NCBI GenBank assembly: GCA_026770585.1
Contig: MU646385.1
Location: forward strand, 490,743 to 500,776
From: Baffinella frigidus
Taxonomy: Eukaryota; Cryptophyceae; Cryptomonadales; Baffinellaceae
DNA length: 10,034 nucleotides
Direction of reading: 5' to 3'
Notes under the pieces: model-generated
What the model saw: only the letters and a program-made list of their open reading frames with translations
The model's database searches: none
What the model was told of the DNA's origin: nothing
Made by a program: the position numbers and the translations under genes
Part shown: positions 1-6,246 of the stretch, piece by piece
Numbering within the stretch: position 1 is the stretch's first letter
How the letters are laid out: the number at the start of each line of letters is the position of its first letter

Positions 1-2
1 CC

Positions 3-308
3 AATGGCATGGATTCAAGGGCTCCAATGGCTCCAAGAGCTTCAGTGGCGGAGGGCCCAGAAAGGCATCCAGGACTGCACGGTTCCGCCACGGGGCCGCG
101 CGTCACGGCATCCATCGGTGTGGGTACAGAGGAGGCGTTCGTGTTCGAGGCCCCACCAGAGGAGGAGGAGAACAAGGCTGTTTCAAGGGGGTGGGAGATG
201 GATGCGCGCATGCAGGTGCTAAAAAAAAAAAGTTCAAACGGCAGCGAAAAAAAAATATCGCGATTTGCAGGTAGGCCAAGCACTCTTTCCCCACGCTCGA
301 TCTGGTGA
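3..308 (+). CDS. Candidate 3' part of an unrecognised protein-coding gene
   Basis: This frame is open from the left edge of the window to a TGA at 306-308; the first ATG inside it is at 9-11. I do not recognise the protein. About 100 residues are visible: a Gly/Ala/Pro/Arg-rich first half, an acidic run (PPEEEEN) near residue 52, and a basic Lys/Ser-rich segment after residue 70. The two A-runs at 221-230 and 247-254 sit where the composition changes from GC-rich to AT-rich. That suggests coding sequence may stop earlier. A GT donor-like site (ATGCAG|GTGCTA) lies at 215/216, in phase 0 with the frame, so an exon may end there with intron following. There is no homology or codon-bias test behind this call. 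It could be a chance open frame in GC-rich DNA. Confidence 0.3.
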   Translation, partial: NGMDSRAPMAPRASVAEGPERHPGLHGSATGPRVTASIGVGTEEAFVFEAPPEEEENKAVSRGWEMDARMQVLKKKSSNGSEKKISRFAGRPSTLSPRSIW

Positions 309-517
309 TAACGTATACTTTTTTTGGGTCGTGTCGGAAGATCGTCTTCCCGTGCAAATAACCTGCTTCATTGATTACGCTTGTCGTTCACTGTTTCTGG
401 CATGGTCGGTGTGCAGCACTTTTCTTTTCCACAGCCCATTCAAACATATTTAATACACTGATCCAAATCAATCAATTTAAAAAAAAATTGAATGCATTAA
501 TTCAAATTAAATCAATT
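309..517. other. AT-richer stretch without a gene
   Basis: No credible coding sequence. It contains a small perfect hairpin (GGAAGA-TCG-TCTTCC near 339-353) and AT-rich runs with TTAAATCA-type words near 476-515. Similar words recur near 905-915 and 1470-1480, each time before a GC-rich module. This could be a 3' flank or intron of the frame at 3-308, but nothing in the sequence decides it. Confidence 0.4.
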
Positions 518-552
518 CCCTGGGGCGGAGCAGGCGGCGGCGGCGACGGCGG
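518..552 (+). repeat. CCCTGGGG plus GGC-run repeat, copy 1
   Basis: CCCTGGGG is followed by a GCAGGC word and a GGC trinucleotide run. The same order (CCCTGGGG, then GGTGCAGG, then GGC repeats) recurs at 1002-1034. The two sites are copies of one GC-rich unit rather than independent microsatellites. Confidence 0.7.
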
Positions 553-665
553 ACGAATTTGTTTTGGTCCTAGGATCCCTCGGCCTACGGTAGGAGGTCC
601 TAGGCAATGCCGTATGCCTAACTACCCCATTTTCAGGCCGTTACCCTATGAACTCCTAGCGCCTC

Positions 666-768
666 AGTCTATTCGGCCTCGCCAATTTGGTGAGTCCGGG
701 CTCCTGTACGCTCAAAAGTTGACGAATTTGTACCGCAAACTTAGCGTGTCAACTTGCGAATAGTCGGT
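666..768 (+). repeat. Dispersed ~100-bp repeat with AAGTTGAC hairpin, copy A
   Basis: This aligns colinearly with 3877-3978: a TCTATTC start, CCAATTTG, a conserved AAGTTGACGAATTTGTACCG block, then GTCAACTT and GAATAGTC. Inside it, AAGTTGAC (716-723) pairs with GTCAACTT (748-755) as an 8-bp stem over a 24-nt loop. The left half of the loop is conserved between copies and the right half is not. Confidence 0.85.
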
Positions 769-925
769 CAACCCGAGTGAGGCAGCGCCAGGGTATGGGG
801 CTGACGGCACAGTGGTGACAGGCGGTGGCGGCGCCAACCTGTATGCACCTGTTGTTCACTCTGTCTATCATAATCGGTACCGACGTGTGTAGTGTCCCAA
901 CCCCATTTAAATCAATGGTCTTAGT

Positions 926-985
926 ATACGTTGTACACTTGGTGATATACGATTCATACGTTGTACACTAGGTGATATACGATTC
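926..985 (+). repeat. 30-bp tandem repeat, two units
   Basis: Two units of exactly 30 bp (926-955 and 956-985) differ at one position. Each contains GTTGTACACT and GGTGATATACGATTC. A diverged relative with TTGTATACTCGGTGATATA lies near 2325-2362. Confidence 0.95.
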
Positions 986-1001
986 TGGGTAATTGAAATA
1001 C

Positions 1002-1034
1002 CCCTGGGGTGGTGCAGGCGGCGGCGGCGGCGGT
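1002..1034 (+). repeat. CCCTGGGG plus GGC-run repeat, copy 2
   Basis: Second copy of the unit at 518-552. It leads directly into the first copy of the GTGGAGTC module. Its 3' end at 1035-1036 is the empty counterpart of the insertion site of the element at 1237-1373. Confidence 0.7.
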
Positions 1035-1035
1035 G

Positions 1036-1100
1036 CACGGGGCAGTGGAGTCGCGCGGCGCTCACGGCATCGTCGCCTTCTTCATCTCGGTGCACCCCCC
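1036..1100 (+). repeat. GTGGAGTC module, copy 1 of 4
   Basis: A ~57-65 bp GC-rich module running from CACGGGGCA through GTGGAGTC, GCGGCGCTCACGG and TTCATCTCGGT to a C-run. Related copies lie at 1375-1437, 1688-1750 and 1885-1940. In the plus frame through GTG GAG TCG all four copies would encode VESRGAHG followed by a hydrophobic stretch ending ISV. Several differences fall at third positions, but copies 1 and 4 hit a stop soon after the C-run. It may be a decayed duplicated exon or just a noncoding repeat. Confidence 0.9.
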
Positions 1101-1108
1101 GCGGGGGT

Positions 1109-1200
1109 GATTAGTACCACGAAAGTAGACGGACCGCAAAATTAGTGCCGCGAAACTAAACGGACCGCGTGATTAGCACCATGGAAGTAGATGGACCAGT
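1109..1200 (+). repeat. ~31-bp tandem array, first block (3 units)
   Basis: Units at 1109-1140, 1141-1170 and 1171-1200 share ATTAGYRCC, CGAAA-type and GGACC words. The block directly follows module copy 1. A homologous block follows module copy 4 at 1949-2031, so module plus array duplicated as one piece. Confidence 0.9.
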
Positions 1201-1236
1201 CTGGAAGCACGGAATGCAGGACGGAGGCGGCGGTGC

Positions 1237-1373
1237 TACGCTAGACCTGAGGGTGGTCAATCGCAAAAGTCAACTCCCCAGTGCCGCGAGGTCAACTTTT
1301 GGAAGAAAGCACGGATTTCCGTGCTTTCTGCAATTGAGTTGACTTTTGATTGCTCCCGGTCACGTCTAAAGTA
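1237..1373. mobile_element. MITE-like fold-back element E6 with an empty site in the same window
   Basis: The left arm (1237-1275) and right arm (1337-1373) are imperfect inverted repeats. They share TAGAC near the outer ends and a perfect AAAAGTCAACT/AGTTGACTTTT pair at the inner ends. An internal hairpin AGAAAGCACGGA-TT-TCCGTGCTTTCT lies at 1304-1329. Flanking dinucleotides are GC (1235-1236) and GC (1374-1375). Paralogous DNA at 1024-1050 carries the uninterrupted junction GGTGCACGGGG with one GC (1035-1036), as expected for insertion with a 2-bp duplication. An equally exact reading is CTAC...GTAG with no duplication. No coding capacity. Confidence 0.8.
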
Positions 1374-1374
1374 G

Positions 1375-1437
1375 CACGGGGCAGTGGAGTCACGCGGCGC
1401 ACACGGTGGAGTCGTCTTCTTCATCTCGGTACCCCCC
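1375..1437 (+). repeat. GTGGAGTC module, copy 2 of 4
   Basis: Continues immediately after element E6 and matches copy 1. Differences include TCG/TCA, GCT/GCA, GGC/GGT and ATC/GGA relative to the VESRGAHG frame. It ends in TTCATCTCGGTACCCCCC. Confidence 0.9.
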
Positions 1438-1441
1438 AGGG

Positions 1442-1650
1442 AGGAATCTCATATGGAAACACACCCAATTTAAATCACCGTTTTGCTATCTTACGGGTGG
1501 GTTTTGTGCTACGGTGAAGCTATGCCGAGGGTAAGATGGCAAATTCTACCCTTAAGATACCACAAAACGTTGGTTTGAATGTCCCGCAAAACGTTGGTTC
1601 GAGCGTTTCCACGTTGACTCCGTGGAGTGCCTCCCTGCGGCGGTGCATGG
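1442..1650. repeat. Spacer with a 24-bp tandem pair and a small inverted repeat
   Basis: No gene seen. CAAAACGTTGGTTYGA occurs twice at a 24-bp period (1563-1586 and 1587-1610). GCTATCTTAC (near 1485) pairs with GTAAGATGGC (near 1530) with one mismatch. AATTTAAATCA near 1468 resembles words near 476-515 and 905-915. Confidence 0.6.
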
Positions 1651-1686
1651 GTTGACTTTTGATTGCTCCCGGTCACGTCTAAAGTA
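1651..1686. mobile_element. Truncated E6 copy, right arm only
   Basis: GTTGACTTTTGATTGC onward to AAAGTA matches the right arm of E6 (1337-1373) almost exactly. The same GC and CACGGGGC flank follows at 1687. To the left the sequence passes straight into a GCGGCGGTGCATGG flank, so the left arm and internal hairpin are deleted. This ties the element to a duplicated host segment. Confidence 0.8.
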
Positions 1687-1687
1687 G

Positions 1688-1750
1688 CACGGGGCGGTGG
1701 AGTCACGCGGCGCTCACGGTATCGTCGTCTTCTTCATCTCGGTACCCCCC
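1688..1750 (+). repeat. GTGGAGTC module, copy 3 of 4
   Basis: Follows the truncated E6 copy. It is closest to copy 2, sharing TCA, GGT, GTCGTCTTCTTC and GGTACCCCCC, with ATC as in copy 1. Confidence 0.9.
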
Positions 1751-1759
1751 ACACGTCCA

Positions 1760-1883
1760 CAGCGGGGTACGAAGGGATTTCGGACTACGAAGGGGTTTCG
1801 GACTGCGAATGGATTTCGTGAGTAACCCATAAGTGGATAAACCCCTAAGACCTTACGGTAGGCTATCCGTAGGGACATAGGGG
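1760..1883 (+). repeat. Dispersed repeat P, plus-strand copy, with 18-bp tandem units
   Basis: Three 18-bp units (1768-1785, 1786-1803, 1804-1821), each an ACGAAGGGATTTCGGAC-like word, are followed by AACCC-ATAAG, a CCTACGG-type imperfect hairpin and ACATAGGGG. The reverse complement of 6761-6845 carries the same order: AGCGGAC, CGAAGGGGT, AACCCCTAAG, CTACGGTAGGC, CCGTAGG, CATAGGGG. That copy has only one 18-bp unit. Confidence 0.85.
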
Positions 1884-1884
1884 T

Positions 1885-1940
1885 GTGGAGTCGCGCGGCG
1901 CTCACGGGGTCGTCGCCTTCTCCATCTCGGTGCACCCCCC
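1885..1940 (+). repeat. GTGGAGTC module, copy 4 of 4
   Basis: Begins just after repeat P. It is closest to copy 1, sharing TCG, GCC and GGTGCACCCCCC, with GGGGTC in place of GGCATC and TCC in place of TTC. Confidence 0.9.
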
Positions 1941-1948
1941 GCGGTGGT

Positions 1949-2031
1949 GATTAGTACCACGAAAGTAGATGGACCGCAAAATTAGTACCGCGAAACTAAA
2001 CGGACCGCATGATTAGTACCACGAAAGTAGA
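1949..2031 (+). repeat. ~31-bp tandem array, second block
   Basis: Units at 1949-1980, 1981-2010 and 2011-2031 (last one cut short) match the array at 1109-1200. It then runs into CTTCATCTCGGTA at 2033 and again near 2068. Those are fragments of the module end, so this corner has been shuffled by repeated duplication. Confidence 0.9.
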
Positions 2032-2099
2032 TCTTCATCTCGGTAACCACCACGTCCACGGCGGATCTTTATCTCGGTACACCAGGTGGTGAAAACAAC

Positions 2100-2250
2100 C
2101 TGAGGGTGTGATCCGTGCTGTGTACCTCCCTAGGGTGTGTACCTCCAGGCTGTGTACCTCCCGCATGCAGTACCTCCCTACCTCCCTACCTCCCTACTGT
2201 ACCTCCCTGCTGCATGCGTGGCACCCTGCTGTATTGCATACTGTATGCAA
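2100..2250 (+). repeat. TACCTCCC tandem tract inside an inverted repeat
   Basis: Many TACCTCCC and TGTGTACCTCCC units occur in a row. CGCATGCAG (2162-2170) pairs exactly with CTGCATGCG (2210-2218) around the densest part, so the tract could fold as a 39-nt loop on a 9-bp stem. No credible coding sequence. Confidence 0.8.
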
Positions 2251-2353
2251 CCCTACACCCCAAACCTTTAGGTAAGGGTGGACGCCCGCATTCCGGCGTC
2301 AGCCGAAGCCCGGTGTTTTATCTTCGTATACTGTTGTATACTCGGTGATATAT

Positions 2354-2414
2354 GACTCTGGGTAGGTGACTCTCTAGAGCATCTTTCTGCTCTCGCGTGT
2401 CGCCTCCCAGAGTC
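2354..2414. repeat. Fold-back with ~27-bp arms
   Basis: Arms 2354-2381 and 2388-2414 share GACTCTGGG at the outside and AGAGCA/TGCTCT at the inside, around a 6-nt loop. Weaker pairing may continue outward (GATATAT against ATGATA). The left flank resembles the 30-bp repeat at 926-985, which also ends in TCTGGGTA. Confidence 0.75.
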
Positions 2415-2569
2415 TATCATAGGGCGCTACCGTATGCACTATAGTAGGGTGTGACGGAATGCTGGAAACACAAGCCCTGACCCCTGCCGCTCGGAACACC
2501 ACGAGGTACCATCCTTAAGTTAATTATTGAATTCGTGCCCAAGAAACACGCCAAAAGTCAGCAATTTGT

Positions 2570-2603
2570 CACGTCCCTCCCCGGAAATCCGGGGAGGGAC
2601 GTG
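2570..2603. repeat. Perfect 15-bp hairpin
   Basis: CACGTCCCTCCCCGG (2570-2584) and its exact reverse complement (2589-2603) are separated by AAAT. It is GC-rich and resembles the internal hairpins of the MITE-like elements downstream. I found no convincing terminal repeats with matching flanks around it. There is no T-run, so it does not look like a terminator. Confidence 0.9.
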
Positions 2604-2686
2604 CCCCGTTGCCTAACGAGTGGACCCTACACCTGAACCCTATACCCTACAGGCGGATGGCGACTGTAATGGCCTCCTCTCCCCGG

Positions 2687-2926
2687 TAAACCCTAAACCC
2701 TAAACCCCAAACCCTAAACCCTAAACCCTCAACACCAAATCCCAAACCCTCAACCCTAAACCCTAACCCCTAAACACCAAACCCTGAACCCTAAAACCCT
2801 GAACCTCTAAACCCCAAACCCTAAACCCTAAACCCTAAACTCCAAACCCTAAAACCCCAAACCCTAAACCCTAAACTCTAAAACCTAAACCATAAACCCT
2901 AAACCCTAAACCCTAATCCCTGAACC
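2687..2926. repeat. Interstitial telomere-like block 1 (CCCTAAA type)
   Basis: Mostly CCCTAAA units mixed with CCCCAAA, CCCTGAA, CCTCTAAA and single-base indels. Plain runs of two to four units alternate with variants. Unique sequence lies on both sides, so this is interstitial, not a chromosome end. Confidence 0.95.
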
Positions 2927-2949
2927 AGGCGGAGCTTCTCGACGCGTTT

Positions 2950-3312
2950 TCATCCCTCAACTGCGGCGTCGGTACCTAGACCCTTTCCCCCAACCTCAAA
3001 ACCCAACCCCCCAACCCAAACCCTATCCCCAAACCCAAACCCAAACCCTAAACCCCGTCGGTACGTAAACCCTGCCCACACCTTCAACCGGGTTGGTACC
3101 TAAACCCTAAACCCCAACCCAAACCCTAAACCCTCCGGCGCTTTCTTCTCTCAACTCGGTACCTAGACCCTGACTCCCAATCCTGGTGCGCCCGTCGCTC
3201 TATCCGTGTAACCCCCACACCCAACCCTAAACTCCGTCAGTACTCAAACCCTACCCGAACCTTCAACCCCGTTGGTACCCCCAAACCCAACGCTCCCTCC
3301 GCTCTATCCGTG
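2950..3312. repeat. ~180-bp higher-order repeat built from telomere-like and unique words
   Basis: TCGGTACCTAGACCCT occurs at 2969 and 3156 (187 bp apart). CCTTCAACC with GTTGGTACC occurs at 3081 and 3260 (179 bp apart). CGCTCTATCCGTG repeats at 3196 and 3300. CCCTAAA-type units fill the spaces. The shared order shows a duplicated segment, not scattered matches. Confidence 0.8.
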
Positions 3313-3340
3313 CGCGTGTTGATCGGCTCGCCACAACCCA

Positions 3341-3376
3341 ACCCCGAAACCCCAAACCCCAAACCCCAAACCCCAG
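3341..3376. repeat. Short homogeneous CCCCAAA run
   Basis: Four to five consecutive CCCCAAA units with almost no variants, unlike the mixed blocks on either side. Suggests local spreading of one variant. Confidence 0.85.
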
Positions 3377-3503
3377 CGCTACCGGAGTTGTTCGCGCTGG
3401 TGCGGTTTCTCCTCAGCGACGCTCCCCGCGTCTCTCTGGTTTACCCTAACCCCTAAACCCTAAACCCTAAACCCTAAACCCGAAAACCTACACCCTAAAC
3501 TCT

Positions 3504-3635
3504 AAACCCCTGAACTCCTAAACCCTAAACCCCAAACCCTAAACCCCAAACCCCTAAACTCCTAAACCCTACACCCCAAACCCTAAACCCCAAACCCCTA
3601 AACTCCTAAACCCTACACCCCAAACCCTAAACCCT
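3504..3635. repeat. 44-bp higher-order repeat, three units
   Basis: Units 3504-3547, 3548-3591 and 3592-3635 are each exactly 44 bp. Each holds AAACCCCTRAACTCC, then CCCTAMACCCC and AAACCCTAAACCC. Units 2 and 3 differ only at the last base. Unit 1 differs at a few positions. This is a satellite made from telomere-like variants. Confidence 0.9.
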
Positions 3636-3709
3636 ACACCCTAAACCCTAACCGTACACCCTAAACCCCAATCCCTAAAATCCTGAACCCTCAACCCTAC
3701 ACCCTAAAC

Positions 3710-3790
3710 CCTACACCCCAAACCCTACACCCCAAACCCTGCACCCCAAACCCTACACCCCAAACCCTGCACCCCAAACCCTACACCCTA
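3710..3790. repeat. CCCTACACCCCAAA 14-bp array with 28-bp alternation
   Basis: Consecutive 14-bp units in which CCCTACA and CCCTGCA alternate for part of the run, giving a 28-bp higher-order period. Confidence 0.85.
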
Positions 3791-3814
3791 AACCCTAACC
3801 CCCCAACCAGGCGC

Positions 3815-4024
3815 GCGTGTGGTCTGTCTCACGTCGCGTCTCCCGCTCCCCCGCGTCCACATCGGTACTTCCTATCGGTCTATTCAGGCGCACCAATTTG
3901 CTTCTCCGGGGCTCGTTTCCGTGCCAAAGTTGACGAATTTGTACCGCGGGCCGGGAGTGTCAACTTAGGAATAGTCCGCGAGCTGTTAGCGTGTGGTCGG
4001 TCTCACGCCGCGTCTCCCGCTCCC
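3815..4024 (+). repeat. Direct repeats bracketing copy B of the AAGTTGAC-hairpin repeat
   Basis: GCGTGTGGTC-GTCTCACG-CGCGTCTCCCGCTCCC occurs at 3815-3850 and 3989-4024 (174 bp apart). Between them, 3877-3978 is copy B of the repeat at 666-768. AAGTTGAC (3927-3934) pairs with GTCAACTT (3959-3966). The conserved AAGTTGACGAATTTGTACCG block is intact. Confidence 0.85.
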
Positions 4025-4170
4025 CGGCGGTACTTCACTAATGAGGCTCCCTATGAATCATGAACAGATTTGTAAAGCGGCTGTTTTCGCCCCCGTGGGT
4101 GTGCATCGGGGCAGATCGGGGGGTTGGCTAAACACCCGCGGCACTTCCTAGCTCTGCCTGCGTGAAACTG

Positions 4171-4349
4171 CTACTGCAAAGCCACAGGGGAAGTCTCAAT
4201 TTCTCTGGACACGACACTATTGTTGCCTTTTGACGATTTTTGGTCATATCCTGGGGCAGAAATTGCCTTTTGAGGTGAAAATGGCTCCAAAGTAGCGGAC
4301 ACCAGAGTGTCCGCTACTTTTTGACACTTCCCCTGGGGCTTTCCAGTAG
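4171..4349. mobile_element. MITE-like element E1 (CTAC termini, TG flanks)
   Basis: Terminal inverted repeats of 28 bp (4171-4198 and 4322-4349) with about three mismatches, starting CTACTG. The flanking dinucleotides are TG (4169-4170) and TG (4350-4351). TG is not self-complementary, so this is a true direct repeat. Near the right end sits a perfect 14-bp hairpin (4289-4302 and 4307-4320, loop CAGA). The interior also holds TTGCCTTTTGA twice. No coding capacity. The mobilising superfamily is not determinable from the sequence. Confidence 0.8.
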
Positions 4350-4351
4350 TG

Positions 4352-4496
4352 GGCGCGATATACAAGTATTTCAGTTGCTTTTTTTGTGCTGGAGTTTCTG
4401 CTGTAAATATGTTTTATGGCGTGCCCCAGGTTTACATGGTGCACTCCCTCTCACGTGGCGTTGTGTTCACCGGTACCGCCTCAGTTTCTTCATCGC
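4352..4496. other. Unassigned spacer
   Basis: No repeat or gene recognised. T-rich runs and a short ACCGGTACCG word are the only local features. Open frames here begin inside element E1 and are not credible. Confidence 0.5.
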
Positions 4497-4620
4497 GACC
4501 AGTTTGATCAAACTGGTCACGGTGTTTTTTTTATCTAAATGGAAAATTCGTGCCTTTGTTCATCTAGTTTTTGAAAATTTGAATTTCTTTCCCCGACCTG
4601 AAAGGTTGATCAAACTGGTC
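4497..4620. repeat. Fold-back with a perfect palindrome at its left end
   Basis: 4497-4518 is a perfect 22-bp palindrome (GACCAGTTTGA plus its complement). Its first 15 bases also pair perfectly with 4606-4620 (TTGATCAAACTGGTC). The DNA can therefore fold locally or as a 124-bp fold-back. The interior is AT-rich. I see no matching flanking dinucleotides. Confidence 0.85.
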
Positions 4621-4685
4621 AAATAATTCTCCCCCTCTCCCCGCGTGGCAGGTGCCTCCGGGTGGCTACTCAGACCACCTTCCTG

Positions 4686-4965
4686 GCATGACGCGCCAAG
4701 TCTTCGAGACCGAGGCATAATCCCGCGGGTTTATATTAGTCGTTTGTACCGGGAGGTTTTAATTTTGTACCGGGAGGTTTTAGGCGTGGTACCGTGCGGG
4801 GTGTTGGACACACCCGGTTTGGTGTGGGCATGGCGCGGCACGTCATCGAGAGACGCGGGGGGGGCTTTGCAATGTCCATCCACCCCCGGGATCACCACGC
4901 CCTCAACCCTCAACCCCAAACCCTAAACCCTAAAGCGATGCCGCGCAACGTCTCTGAGACCGAGG
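4686..4965 (+). repeat. Three-copy ATG-CGCG-CGAGACC motif and a 21-bp tandem pair
   Basis: A ~30-bp motif (ATG, CGCG, CA-GTC, GAGACCGAGG-like) occurs near 4686-4715, 4828-4857 and 4936-4965. TTGTACCGGGAGGTTTTA occurs twice at a 21-bp period (4744 and 4765). A short CCCTAAA run lies at about 4905-4935. Open frames across this stretch start at GTG and run into the CT tract, so I do not call a gene. Confidence 0.7.
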
Positions 4966-4967
4966 CC

Positions 4968-4991
4968 TTCTCTCTCTCTCTCTCTCTCTCT

Positions 4992-5034
<43 letters not shown>

Positions 5035-5055
5035 AGACCGAGACCGAGACCGAGG
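4968..5055. repeat. CT microsatellite followed by GAGACC units
   Basis: An almost pure CT tract (about 4968-5033) is followed by three GAGACC units (5034-5051). The purine/pyrimidine strand asymmetry could allow triplex formation. The GAGACC units echo the GAGACCGAGG word just before the tract. Confidence 0.95.
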
Positions 5056-5403
5056 CGCGCCCCCCTGATATTCCAACTAGATTCCAACTCAGGCAGAGCG
5101 AGGCATTATCCAGGGCAGGGAACGGATCGAAACCAGCATCGCGTGTACGCCAAATCGACACGGAAGGCCACCGTAGCCTCTTATCGGGGGCAGTAGTGTT
5201 TGTAGTTAGCATCACGCTGTCTACGGTTCGAGAGGAACACGCAAGGCAGTCACGACCGACCGTCTGGCTTCGGCGTCCGCGTGACCGGTCACGCGGGCAA
5301 GGGAACGGACCGAAACCAGCGTGTACGCCCGTAAAGGCAGTGTACGATCAGCTGATGCGATCCGCCACGTGACCACTTCTCCTCACAAAACGCTACAATC
5401 GAC
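5056..5403. repeat. Spacer with direct repeats and a 20-bp perfect palindrome
   Basis: GGGAACGGAYCGAAACCAGC with GTGTACGCC occurs near 5117-5150 and again near 5301-5330. Between them, 5277-5296 is a perfect palindrome (CCGCGTGACC plus complement). Its flanks CTGGCTTCGG (5264-5273) and CCGAAACCAG (5310-5319) pair with one mismatch. No credible gene. Confidence 0.75.
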
Positions 5404-5436
5404 TTTTGTTCTGTTTGCATGGATAGCCTCGTGTGG
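5404..5436. mobile_element. Solo terminal repeat related to element E4
   Basis: Its 33 bases match the right terminal repeat of E4 (8352-8384) with four mismatches and no gaps, ending AGCCTCGTGTGG. No left partner is visible upstream. It is probably a relic of a deleted or diverged copy, and shows that the E4 family has more than one member here. Confidence 0.75.
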
Positions 5437-5483
5437 TAAGATCAGGACCTAACCACCCCAAAAACTCAGCCCGCGCTTAAACC

Positions 5484-5695
5484 CTGACGGAGCATCTATA
5501 ACAGGTTACGGGTCTCTCGAGCGCCGGGACAGAAAGAAACGTGCCACAGGAAAGCCTTACGTTGGTCCATGATGTCTAGATCTAGATCTACCAGGAATTT
5601 CCCCAAGCTCACTGACTGAGCATGCTCAACAGGTTACGGGCCTCTTGAGCTCCCTGACTGGGCATACTCAACAGGTTACGGGCCTCTCGAGCGCA
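5484..5695 (+). repeat. 42-bp repeat: tandem pair plus an upstream diverged copy
   Basis: Units at 5612-5653 and 5654-5695 share CTGACTG, GCAT-CTC, AACAGGTTACGGG and CTC-GAGC. A third unit at 5484-5525 is more diverged. The intervening DNA includes TCTAGA-type short tandem units at about 5574-5590. The core AACAGGTTA also appears at 8814 and 8991 next to CT tracts. Confidence 0.85.
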
Positions 5696-5701
5696 GCGGC
5701 C

Positions 5702-5880
5702 GCCAAGCTGCGCCAGATCTGCGCCAGGTCCTTGAAGGGTAAGGGTTCACTGGTTTTAAATTACAACCGTTTCCCTATGAAATCCCCGAGAGATCCGAAA
5801 GTCTATGACCCTTGGCTGCGGCCAAGCTGCGCCAGATCTGCGCCAGGTCCTTGCAGGGTTAGGGTTCACTACCGTTTGAG
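5702..5880 (+). repeat. 119-bp repeat, copies a and b (b partial)
   Basis: GCCAAGCTGCGCCAGATCTG starts at 5702 and again at 5821. The rest of the unit, including CCGTTTCCCTATGAAATCCC and CCGAAAGTCTATGA, is in copy a (to 5820). A third copy in shuffled order lies at 6145-6246, differing only slightly. Confidence 0.9.
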
Positions 5881-6034
5881 TCTGAGAAAATAATATATTA
5901 CGGGGATTAAGAGGAAGCTAAGAGGTCCTAGCTCTGCCTCAGTCTGCTTCTGCTTTATTCCTCTCAGCCCCGAGAGTACTCCAGGGCTGGGAGTAATAAA
6001 TACAGTCAGTAAAAAATCCAGGGGTAAGAGTAAT
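5881..6034. other. Unassigned spacer
   Basis: No gene. Contains TCCTAGCTCTGCCT near 5926, shared with 4146, and short complementary words (AGAGGAA/TTCCTCT, CAGCCC/GGGCTG) that could fold weakly. Confidence 0.4.
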
Positions 6035-6177
6035 CTCATAGGAAACCGGTTTTAATTTGGAACTTTATGGCAATGAAATTTACTACACATAATGTTGTTT
6101 TACTAGTAATATTAGAGCATTCGTGTAGTAATTTTCATTGACTCCAATGGTTTTGAATTGAAACCGTTTCCCTATGA
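6035..6177. repeat. AT-rich inverted repeat, arms ~55 bp
   Basis: Inner arms CAATGAAATTTACTACAC (6071-6088) and 6123-6140 pair with one mismatch. Pairing continues outward imperfectly: CTCATAGG-AAAC-GGTTT-AATT on the left against the reverse of 6141-6177. The right outer arm is also part of the 119-bp repeat, so the fold-back may have formed by inverted duplication of that repeat. Confidence 0.8.
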
Positions 6178-6246
6178 AATCCCCGAGAGATCCGAAAGTC
6201 TATGAGCCTTGGCTGCGGCCAAGCTGCGCCAGATCTGCGCTAGGTC
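6145..6246 (+). repeat. 119-bp repeat, copy c
   Basis: Carries GGTTTTGAATT, CCGTTTCCCTATGAAATCCC, CCGAAAGTCTATGA and then GCCAAGCTGCGCCAGATCTG (6218), in the order seen across the a/b boundary. It passes directly into telomere-like DNA at 6247. Confidence 0.85.

Larger units (their letters stand above)
3442..3804. repeat. Interstitial telomere-like block 2
   Basis: A long CCCTAAA-related block containing nested higher-order structure: a 44-bp unit three times at 3504-3635 and a 14/28-bp unit at about 3710-3790. It ends at CCAACCAGGCGCG, an end word also seen after block 1 (GAACCAGGCGG). Confidence 0.95.

Noticed and set aside
907-1935. Shared minus-strand peptide starting MHRD in two frames (907-1095 and 1714-1935)
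   Set aside because: It lies in only two of the four module copies; in copies 2 and 3 the start context differs, and it is explained by the DNA repeat itself.
1109-2031. CRISPR-like arrays (~31-bp units)
   Set aside because: Units are contiguous with no unique spacers, and the setting is eukaryotic repeats.
2497-2623. A further CCAC...GTGG element around the hairpin at 2570-2603
   Set aside because: CCACGAGG and CGAGTGG are present, but the ends pair poorly beyond the first bases and the flanking dinucleotides do not match.
2687-3804. A chromosome end
   Set aside because: The telomere-like units are degenerate, have higher-order periods, and have unrelated DNA on both sides.
4321-4626. 101-codon plus-strand frame with hydrophobic stretches
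   Set aside because: It starts at TTG inside the right terminal repeat of E1 and runs through another fold-back.
4794-5372. Longest open frame (192 codons) on the plus strand
   Set aside because: Its first codon is GTG, it runs through the CT tract as Ser/Leu repeats and the GAGACC units as Glu/Thr repeats, and it has no recognisable domain.
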